Assembly: GCA_028752905.1 (NCBI GenBank) | Contig: JAQNBH010000017.1 | Location: 33,555,908-33,619,907, forward strand | Origin: Cladorhizidae sp. MBARI D1340-BT2 | Taxonomy: Eukaryota; Porifera; Demospongiae; Poecilosclerida; Cladorhizidae | Direction: 5' to 3' | Length of the DNA stretch: 64,000 bases | Shown: positions 39,445 through 50,100 of the stretch, in pieces | Position numbering within the stretch: the first letter of the stretch is position 1 | Layout of the letters: every line of letters begins with the position of its first letter | The notes under the pieces: model-generated | Told to the model about the DNA's origin: nothing | Database searches by the model: none | The model's input: only the letters and a program-made list of their open reading frames with translations | Position numbers and translations under genes: made by a program

Positions 39445-39637
39445 GCAGGGTTTCCTTTAGAAAATTGTCCAAGGAGTGGGGGGGGGGGGGGGGGCATCTG
39501 GATTTTAAGGAGGAGCGTGATGGTTAAAGACGTGACAAAGTTTCTAATGAATTAATAATACAATTTCCAATGGGAGGGGGGGGGGGGGGCAAAAAGGTTC
39601 CAAGGGGGGAAGCCCCCCCCCCTAAATGAAACCCTGC
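39445..39637. mobile_element. 193-bp MITE-like element at the satellite edge
   Basis: Ends in 16-bp inverted repeats with one mismatch: GCAGGGTTTCCTTTAG on the left, and CTAAATGAAACCCTGC on the right (reverse complement GCAGGGTTTCATTTAG). It lies inside a 29-mer, with gtctGA on the left and GAgagtagcc on the right, consistent with a 2-bp GA duplication. The interior has long G runs (39478-39494, 39576-39589) and a C run (39613-39622) and no coding potential. Family unknown; the CAGGG end resembles hAT termini, but I see no 8-bp duplication. Confidence 0.65.
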
Positions 39638-39661
39638 GAGAGTAGCCTTCTGCAGTGTATT
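39638..39661. repeat. Degenerate last 29-mer
   Basis: gagagtagccttctgcagtg matches the 29-mer at most positions but has several substitutions not seen in the array. It marks the original boundary of the satellite. Confidence 0.6.
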
Positions 39662-40925
39662 CCAAAAGTTTGTGTTAACAAATTCATGTGCTGCATTTGG
39701 CCGATGGCAAGTTGCTCTAGGAGACCACTGTAAACATTTGTGCATGTCCTAATGTGGTCTGGTTGCTATGCTGGTCTGGTTGCTATGCTGGTCTTGGGAT
39801 AGCGACAAGAGGAGTCGAGGAGGCCTCTTATATTTGGCTGTGCAGTTATTTGTCTGTGTGAGCAGGTCTTGACCACGACCAACAAGGAAGTCAACTCTGG
39901 TATTTGTCCCACTCTGACTCACACCTAACCTAGCCTCCCACCAGCTAGCTGGGTGGTTGGCTGGTTGTTCAGATAATGAGCCTGCAGGGCCACATGTCTG
40001 GTCCCTTGGTGTAGCGCAGAGACATGGTGCAAGTGGCCAGTATGGCCATGGACAACCCCAATTTTGAGGTGGATTTTTTTCCTATGAGATTCAAAGTTCA
40101 TTCCATAATTGCTATTGACAATCTTAACTTCCTTATTGGTTACATAATCTGGACCTTAATTTAAGCTTCCCCCCCCCCCTGCACACACACACACACACAC
40201 ACACACAAAGACACACACACACACACACACAGTGACGGCAAGAATGGCTACACTGCTTAGCACATCACTTCCATAAGCTTACCTTCCTTATGTGTTATGT
40301 CTGAACCTGAAACCTCTCTCCCTCCTCATTCCCGCCATTCTTTTGGGGAAAACAACATTGCTATTTAGAGTCGTTCAGGGGCATCACTGATTATAATTCT
40401 TGTATTACACGTGCATATCCAATCAGAATGTCTGGACACACATGATGTGGTCTTTGCAGTTAGGGCTGTCCTTTTTACTCTAGACAGTTGCACGCCACAC
40501 CCACAATCACTCCAACGAGTGTAGCCCTTCATGGCCTGACCAATAAGGAATTGCTTCCTCGTGTCTTATAACTCTTGAAATGACAAACCCCCCCTCCCCT
40601 TCTGTTCCAATGGCTGGTGACTCTCATCAAGACGAAGCTGCCGTCTTCCTCCACGACGATGTTTGTGGGGCAGCTGTGGTCTAGTCATGGTTGGACTTAC
40701 TCCTGCCTTTTTGGAAGTCTACACCCATCCCATCTCACTGTTGACCACACATTTAGACCACACCCACCCTCTCACTGTAGACCCCCATGTCTACACATTA
40801 AAACCACACCCACCATCACTGTAGACTGATGCTACATGTGTTTAGACCACACCCACCCTCTCACATTAGACTCCACCTACAAATATTCACAGCACACCCA
40901 CCCTCACTGTATATATGTCTTGCAG
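39662..40925. other. Non-coding flank or intron, no gene recognised
   Basis: No exon with family similarity was found on either strand. Contents: a CA microsatellite (about 40182-40230), a C run at 40170-40179, and a degenerate repeat of about 50 bp (accacacccaccctctcac) at about 40727-40909 just upstream of the first ASK exon. An open frame at 40617-40829 has no recognisable domain. Confidence 0.5.
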
Positions 40926-41001
40926 GAAGGACTACAAGGCCATGTTCTTCAAGTCGTTGAAGCAACTGCGGGAGACCAAGGAGAAGGACGAGTGGAAACC
41001 A
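40926..41001 (+). CDS. MAP3K5-like: ASK-like exon a
   Basis: Acceptor tgtcttgcag before 40926 and donor cca/gtaatg after 41001. The first base completes a codon begun in an unseen upstream exon. Encodes [20 protein letters not shown] and a short tail, a charged helix matching the segment just before the TPR region of ASK proteins. Similarity is weaker than in the later exons, but the reading phase joins exactly to exon b. A homologous upstream exon should exist. Confidence 0.7.
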
Positions 41002-41062
41002 GTAATGTGTAGCACACTACTACTACTACTACTATTACTATTACTACTACTACTACTACTAC

Positions 41063-41118
<56 letters not shown>

Positions 41119-44100
41119 ATACTATTACTACTAATACTACTACTACTTGTACTACCAATACCACTTTTATTATATATATTATTAGTATTATTATATATAA
41201 TACCTTCCTCAATAATCAACTTCAAATTCGTTTCTCAATGTTTCGGCTAGCTAGATGCTCTAACATTTATTAGAATAATGATGAAGGCTAGATGCTCTAA
41301 CATTTATTAGGAATAATGGTGAAGGCTAGATGCTCTAACATTTATTAGGAATAATGGTGAAGGCTAGATGCTCTAACATTTATTAGGAATAATGATGAAG
41401 GCTAGATCTCTAACATTTATTAGGAATAATGATGAAGGCTAGATGCTCTAACATTTATTAGGAATAATGGTGAAGGCTAGATGCTCTAACATTTATTAGG
41501 AATAATGATGAAGGCTAGATGCTCTAACATTTATTAAGAATAATGACGAAGGCTAGATGCTCTAACATTTATTAGCAATAATGATGAAGGCTAGATCTCT
41601 AACATTTATTAGGAATAATGGTGAATGCTAGATCTCAAACATTTATTAGGAATAATGGTGAAGGCTAGATGCTCTAACATTAATGGTGAAGGCTAGATCT
41701 CTAACATTTATTAGGAATAATGGTGAAGGCTAGATGCTCTAACATTTATTAGGAATAATGGTGAAGGCTAGATGCTCTAACATTTATTAGGAATAATGGT
41801 GAAGGCTAGATCTCTTAACATTTATTAGGAATAATGGTGAAGGCAAGATGCTCTAACATTTATTAGGAATAATGGTGACGGCCAGATGCTCTAACATTTA
41901 TTAGGAATAATGATGAAGGCTAGATGCTCTAACATTAATGGTGAAGGCTAGATGCTCTAACATTTATCAGGAATAATGATGAAGGCTGGATGCTCTAACA
42001 TTTATTAGGAATAATGATGAAGGCTAGATGCTCTAACATTTATTAGGAATAATGGTGAAGGCTAGATGCTCTAACATTTATTAGGAGTAATGATGAAGTC
42101 TAGATGCTCTAACATTTATTAGCAATAATGATGAAGGCTAGATCTCTAACATTTATTAGGAATAATGATGAAGGCTGGATGCTCTAACATTTATTAGGAA
42201 TAATGGTGAAGGCTAGATGCTCTAACATTTATTAGGAATAATGATGAAGGCTAGATGCTCTAACATTTATTAGGAATAATGATGAAGGCTAGATGCTCTA
42301 ACATTTATTAGCAATAATGATGAAGGCTAGATCTCTAACATTTATTAGGAATAATGGTGAATGCTAGATATCTAACATTTATTAGGAATAATGGTGAAGG
42401 CTAGATGCTCTAACATTTATTAGGAATAATGGTGAAGGCTAGATGCTCTAACATTTATTAGGAATAATGATGAAGTCTAGATGCTCTAACATTTATTAGC
42501 AATAATGATGAAGGCTAGATCTCTAACATTTATTAGGAATAATGATGAAGGCTGGATGCTCTAACATTTATTAGGAATAATGGTGAAGGCTAGATGCTCT
42601 AACATTTATTAGGAATAATGATGAAGGCTAGATGCTCTAACATTTATTAGGAATAATGATGAAGTCTAACATTTATTAGCAATAATGATGAAGGCTAGAT
42701 CTCTAACATTTATTAGGAATAATGGTGAATGCTAGATATCTAACATTTATTAGGAATAATGGTGAAGGCTAGATGCTCTAACATTTATTAGTAATAATGG
42801 TGAAGGCTAGATCTCTAACATTTATTAGGAATAATGGTGAAGGCTAGATGCTCTAACATTTATTAGGAATAATGGTGAAGGCTAGATGCTCTAACCTTTA
42901 TCAGGAATAATGATAAAGACTAGATGCTCCAACATTTATTAGGAATAAAGGTGAAGGCTAGATGCTCTAACATTTATTAAGGAATAATGGTGAAGGCTAG
43001 ATGCTCTAACCTTTATCAGGAATAATGGAGAAGGCTAGATGCTCTAACCTTTATCAGGAATAATGATAAAGACTAGATGCTCTAACCTTTATCAGGAATA
43101 ATGATAAAGACTAGATGCTCTAACCTTTATCAGGAATAATGATGAAGGCTAGATGCTCTGACCTTTATCAGGAATAATTATAAAGACTAGATGCTCTAAC
43201 CTTTATCAGGAATAATGATAAAGACTAGATGCTCTAACCTTTATCAGGAATAATGATGAAGACTGGATGCTCTAATCTTTATCAGGAATAATGATGAAGG
43301 CTAGATGCTCTGACCTTTATCAGGAATAATGATGAAGGCTAGATGCTCTGACCTTTATCAGGAATAATGATGAAGGCTAGATGCTCTGACCTTTATCAGG
43401 AATAATGATGAAGGCTAGATGCTCTGATGAAGAATGATGAAGGCTAGATGCTCTGACATGTATCAGAATGATGAAGGCTAGATGCTATGCTCTGAGCATC
43501 TAGCTGAAACATAAACAAATTTGATCATTGAGAAAGTACTAGATCAACCGAGAAGAATTATTATAACAATAAGTCGATATTATCTTGTCATTGTCATTTT
43601 TACTATAATTATTGTTATTGTTATTGTTATTGTTATTATTATATTGTGGTTGCTGTTGTTGTTGTTGTTGTATTACTACTATTACTACCATTATTACTAT
43701 TAATACTATTATTACTATTACTACTACTATATATTATTATTGTTGTTGTTGTTGTTGTTGTTGTTATTATTATTATTATTTTTTTATTTTTTTTATTTTA
43801 TTATTACTACAGTACTACTACACTACTATTATTATTATTATTATTATCTGAATAGCCTGAGACTTCAGCCCCTTCAGATTAATGAAATTTTCGGATTATT
43901 ACTGAGGCATGAATATCCTTAAAACTTTATTGTTTTATCATTACAGGAGGTCACTGCATGTTTGCTGGATAGGAGTAGAAGTCACAATGTGCAGCATATA
44001 ATTGGTTGGCTGCTGCATGGAATATATACTGAATAGAAATCTGAAGCATAGAGAAGCTGTTTCTTCCACCTCCTGATCTCTCCACTCTTCATAGTCTGTC

Positions 44101-47100
44101 AGCTTTCTTTTGTAGCCTCTCAACTTCCAGTCCATCTTCTTTGTCTGGAAATTCTTACTCCATACAGAAACTTGCAGCTCTTCTTTCAAATCTGATCTAG
44201 AATCTCGACTTTCTGCTCGGTTGTCAGGATTTTGTGCGCTCTTTTTGCAGTCTCTTTCTTCGTCACGACGGCCATTTCCCAGCAGCTGCCTATAAAAAGC
44301 ATGTGGATGCACGTAGCATCAGGAGAGGGTGTGTTTAACACTTGCGCAAGTTTAATAGCAATACGAATTGCAATGTTTTGGATTAAAGGGATCGAATGAG
44401 CGAGAGTCTACTGTATTATTATTATTATTTTATTACTACTACTATTAGCAATTGAAGCTATTGCGAGGGAAGATTGATGAGGACCCCAGACTCTTCACTG
44501 CAGAAGTCATCCACCGGCTAATGTTGACCTACAGAGACATACAGGTACAGTATATAGAGACACCGGTACAGTATATAGAGACACAAGTATATTATTTAGA
44601 AACACAGGTACAGTATATAGAGTACAGTATATATAGACACTGGCCACTGGAGTGCAGACTATGTTTAATTAGTAATGGGAGGGCCTATTGAGTATGAATA
44701 TTTGATGTCTACACTACCAAGCAGGAGCAGGTGTGTATTTGTCGCTCTTTCACGCAGGAGGAGGTGTGTATTTGTCGCTCTTTCACGCAGGAGGAGGTGT
44801 GTATTTGTCGCTCTTTCACGCAGGAAGGTTGAGATTTCTTTCGTCATGCGAGGAAGAAAGATAGCTCTTTCCTACGTCCATGTCAAAAAAAATAGCAGTT
44901 GTGAGAGTCTGCCATTTCATTGGTGGCATACGCGAACCTTGCGAACCTTGCGAACCTTGGTGTTATTTATTAATGGGTATATCCGTGAATGTGATTTTGC
45001 GCACCCCACGATGGCAGACACTCCCCCAATGAACTCTCAACGTAGTAGGTAACAATGACTTTCTCGATATTCAACTTCATATTTACTCGCTCGATATTTC
45101 CACTAGATCCAGCTTTCACCAGGAGGTACAACTTGGTAACCCTTACCACCACGAAGCTATTCCACAGCTCTTGTGATAAAATCTGTTTGCTAGCAAGACT
45201 GTGTTTAACCACACACCACATCTGCCGAGTTGGCGATGGTTACATGGCAATCGTCAGCAGCGTCGACAAAACCAGTAGCAACACAACTAGTGAAGTGCAT
45301 GTATACATAGCTAGTGTACCTCCAGCTGAAGGCAGGAGGTGAGCTAGAATATTGCATGCACTAACAGACAGAAAAATTCATAGCCTGCTGTTAGAGCTTG
45401 GAATATCGAGGTATATACTTGCTTAGAATTGAAATGACTACTACAGTATTTGGCAAATACACTGTGTGCACTAACCAGCTAGATGAAGAGCAGCAGTTAA
45501 GAGGGGACAAAAGCTTCATTTCCTTCCATTGCCCCTAGACTAGCTACAGTGCTAGCCAATAATGAAGACATCCTCGACTTTTGCTGTTTATTGCCTGGTA
45601 CTCGTGGCGGCTCTGTATGCCCCAAGGCTACTTGAAATGGCTGGAGGCCGGCTATTCTACGACCAGTAACCAAGCAACCTGGATGTCAAAGTGACCGTGA
45701 CTGGCCGCTCACTGGATGCATACAATCTCCCAGCACCGGACAGAGGTGGCGAGGAGCAGCTGGCATGGGACTCGTGGCGAGGGACCCACCTACGATCAAG
45801 AGGCAGTGGCCATGTGGGGCAAGGAGACCGACCGAGGACCAGCGCCGTGTCCACGCCCACTTCATGGAGGTGGTGGAGTGGAGAGAGGTTGCCAACAACA
45901 ACGGAGGAGGTGGAACGACGTTGCTTTAAAGCAGAGCAAACTGTGTCTCTTTGCAGCTGTCCCTTGGCATTGCAGGTACATACGTAACACAGGCAAAACC
46001 TACGTGATCAAACTGGTCCTCGCCAAGATCCGGTCCTGAGCCAAGATGTGCTGGGCAGAGCTTAAACTGGCATTGCACCACGCTCCTTCAGGGTGGCCGA
46101 ACAGTGTAAGCAACTTCAACGCGTCCCTGGACACCCACTGCATTGACCAGCACAGCTGCAGCATCAAGCAAGATTGCACCCTGACCAACGGCATATAGGT
46201 TAGCAAAAGCTTCAGTGTGAGAGTATCTGCAGCCCCTCGATCAATATATGAGGGTCAGTCCAAATCTAACGCCCCCAAATTTATTGATCTAGAAATATTA
46301 TTGTTTTTGTCTTTCGATTGCTGTTGTTATAGAAACCTTATCTTGCGTTGCCTTGCAAATAAATTCTTGGGAGACCTTTTGATAGCAGGCGTGCAGCAAA
46401 AAAAAATGAAAATGGCCGCATGCATGGAGGTCCGTGGTAAGCACAGCAATGATTGAGTTCTTGGTTTTGGAAGAAGAAACTCCAGAAAAACGTCGATGGT
46501 GAGTCCATTATTGACGTCCGCATTGGCAGAAGATGATCTGAGCATGTGGATCCCACCAAGGAAGGGAGGACACTAACCTGCTTGACCAGCCAAGCAGTCG
46601 TCAACCAGTAAACAGTTGCTAGCACAGCCAACACCAGCAAGGCTGGGAGTCTCATGCCTGCTAACAGAAGGATAATAACTGGTGGATTAGTCCACACAGG
46701 CTCTGTGAGCTAGTGGATGTGGAGACGCTGAAAAGACTACAAGTCTGCTCACAAACGTGTGACTAGGAAAAGAAGTGCACATTCTCCCACCATCACACAC
46801 AAGCCTCTACATCTTGACTGGAGCCCTGATCCACATGTAGCCTGCTCCACATGTAGCCTGCTTCACATGTGGCCTGCTTCACATGTGGCCTGCTTCACAT
46901 GTGGCCTGCTTCACATGTAGCCTGCTTCACATGTAGCCTGCTTCACATGTAGCCTTACTTAACATGTAACGAGCCTCCCCCATGATTGTAGTCAATATTG
47001 TCCACGGCTGCTGTTGTGAAGAGACCATTTGCACATTTTTGGTGGGCACACACACCCTTGCAGCTGACAGCGTGGCAGACTCCATTGGCAATGTCAGCCA

Positions 47101-50100
47101 ACACTTGCAGGTTGCAGGTGGAGATCGTACGACCCCCCCCCCCCCCCCCCCCCCCAGACTGAAGAGTGTGTCAACTAGCCCTCTCTTATGTGTGACAGCA
47201 TGGACCTCCAGCGTCATGTAGAGTGGAGGTGGAGTTTATGGTCACACCTGTGACGTACTACTGTAAACCCAGAAAAGTTAGCGGGCCATTAATGTTAGCG
47301 AATTTAGCGATGGGGAAAAAATCGCTAAGCTAATAGGCAACCAACATTTGTGGCAATATAAGTACAAAGTTCAAAAACACTCACGCGGGCGTGCTAGCTG
47401 TCAGCAGAGCACGAGGTCGTCACTGATTATGAGCTTTAGAGTTTTGATCGAGCAACTGCGAACTTGCAGCTACTCTTCGTTGGTGAAAGGCAATCATGCT
47501 GGTGGATCTAGCTCAGTTTGTTTACCAGAAGGCGCCGGAGCAACAGCTGCAGCCAACAAAATATCATTCCATATGTCACTACTACTAGAGCGAGACTGGA
47601 TTTGGCTGACGATCAGTCTGCATTGGCAATATCTGGATTTGGCTGACGATCAGTCTGCATTGGCAATATTCGATGTGGTTGCAGCTCATCGCTGTAGTTC
47701 TGTTCTTAAAAAGCTTCAAGACAACAATATCCACCAAGTGTTTGTTCCTACAAGCTGCACAGGAGAGTCGCAGCCACTTGATGTGTGCGTAAATGAAGAT
47801 TTAATGAAGGACTCCTTCACGAGGTATGCGAATGAAATCCATGAAGCCCAGGATGGTGGGAAAGAGATATCAGCTGTTAAAGTGAATCTTCGTGCATCTG
47901 GTTAATCAACAGTCTTAGCAATCTTTCATGCAATACTGAAAGATTAAAACAAGCTTTAAAAAACCCTGGAATTATGGACTTTATTAATGATTAATGTTCT
48001 GAATGTACTGTTCTTATTTTCACAAGGATTTCACCTTGTTTTTCATGCTATAAAACGTTAACATTAATGGTCGCTAAAATGTGCATGATATCAAAAACGC
48101 TAAATAAAAGGGTCGCCAACTTTTCTGGGTTTACAGTATGTCCGATGACTTTGCTGGCTGTGCATGTTTGACATCTTGAAGACCAGCTGCGGCTGTAAGT
48201 AGTTCTTTCCACAAGTTGAATCTGGTTGTCGATGTTGCCCATCCAGCATCATGTTCACCAAGGCCAGAAGGCCAGAACAGAAGGTGGTACAGACTCTTCC
48301 TGACAATCGGGATGGAATGTGCCTTCAAAAGTGAACTTGGTGTCAAACATCTCTCTGTAAACACACTTGTGCTGTTCTCACCAAGTGCAAGCCATCACTG
48401 CCGTGGTCATGGCCTTCTTGAGAGCATCTCTGTTGTCTTCCTAAAATGTCAGAAGCGTGTCTCTCCCCTCCGAATGTGCCTAAGTCTGGACACAGAGAGA
48501 AGTCTGTTCTTCAGGCTGGGTGTGTGGATCCGTTAGTTGTTCCAGTCGGAGTCGGGACTATGTACAGGTCACCGCACGTCTGCCAGTTTGCATTTGCATA
48601 CCCACGGGGGAACAATCATTGCCTTGAGCTTCCTCCATGAAGGCCATCAACTCTGCTAAAGCGTCATGAAGCTGAGCCTCTTCCTTGTGCTCGTCCACTG
48701 ATGCAGCATGTCTCGCTTTTTGTTACGGAGCATCCGGGGGCAGTGGCGATGACTGTTTGCCTCAAGGGCAACCATGTCCCTGGGTCCATGTCCCCGGGTG
48801 CAAGTCTGGCAAGCAGCTCTGTGTCTTCTATTTCCAAGGCAATATTTCTGACATTCATGGGTAACTGTTTTGTTGATGCCTCATGGAGCACTTGAGAGCC
48901 AGCTGGCTTGTTGTTGCAGAAGAAGCACACATTCCTGATGGTTGTGAGCAGAGCATGTGTGGACCCTGACTGCATCACACTGCTGCAGCTCTTCACTGGC
49001 TTCAGCCATCGCTGCAGCGATGTCTAACTGACAGGTCTTTGTGCCTCTCGACCCTGTTGGGCATCAGTATGGCTTCTAGGCCCCCAGGAGTACCAGGAGT
49101 CAATTTGTATCGACCTTTGGTGACCTTGAGAGGTCACTGACCTCAACATCACCTTTTTTCAGTTTTTGCACCTGGTGGGTATGCTATTGTAACCACAGGA
49201 GGGGATCATCCTGCTATGTGCGAGAACATACCACATGGTGCGAAAACAGGAAAAAAGGTGGTGTCGAGGTCAGTGACCTCAAGGTCACCAAAGGTCGGAT
49301 ACAAATTGCCTCCAAGTCTGAAATAGATCCTAGTGTTTGTAGATTATATTGGCGGGTTACTGCTAGATGTAGGGCTCCCTCCTAGGGTGAGAAGTGCAGG
49401 TTACTGCTAGGTGCAGGGTTCCTCCTTAGAATTGCAGGGTACTGCTAGGTGCAGGGCTCCTCCTTAGAATTGCAGGGTACTGCTAGGTGCAGGGCTCCTC
49501 CTAGGGTGGGGTACTGCTAGGAAGGTGTAGGGCTCCTCCTAGGGTGGGGTACTGCTAGGAAGGTGTAGGGCTCCTCCTAGGGTGAGAATTGCAGGGTACT
49601 GCTAGGTGCAGGGCTCCTCCTAGGGTGAGAATTGCAGGGTACTGCTAGGTGCAGGGCTCCTCCTAGGGTGAGAATTGCAGGGTACTGCTAGGTGCAGGGC
49701 TCCTCCTAGGGTGAGAATTGCAGGGTACTGCTAGGTGCAGGGCTCCTCCTAGGGTGAGAATTGCAGGGTACTGCTAGGTGCAGGGCTCCTCCTAGGGTGA
49801 GAATTGCAGGGTACTGCTAGGTGCAGGGCTCCTCCTAGGGTGAGAATTGCAGGGTACTGCTAGGTGCAGGGCTCCTCCTAGGGTGAGAATTGCAGGGTAC
49901 TGCTAGGTGCAGGGCTCCTCCTAGGGTGAGAATTGCAGGGTACTGCTAGGTGCAGGGCTCCTCCTAGGGTGGGAATTGCAGGGTACTGCTAGGTGCAGGG
50001 CTCCTCCTAGGGTGGGAATTGCAGGGTACTGCTAGGTGCAGGGCTCCTCCTAAGCTGAGAATTGCAGGGTACTGCTAGGTGCAGGGCTCCTCCTAGGGTG

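Noticed and set aside
40617..40829. Possible upstream ASK exon
   Set aside because: The frame has no resemblance to the ASK N-terminal region that I can see and contains stretches of the degenerate accacaccc repeat.
40915..41250. Poly-Leu and poly-Ser frames over the ACT microsatellite
   Set aside because: Only the first 76 bases (the ASK exon) are coding; the rest is intronic microsatellite.
45657..46039. Several overlapping frames near 45.7-46.0 kb as a real gene
   Set aside because: Frames shift into one another, with no clear start, splice-site or domain support; kept only as unassigned sequence.
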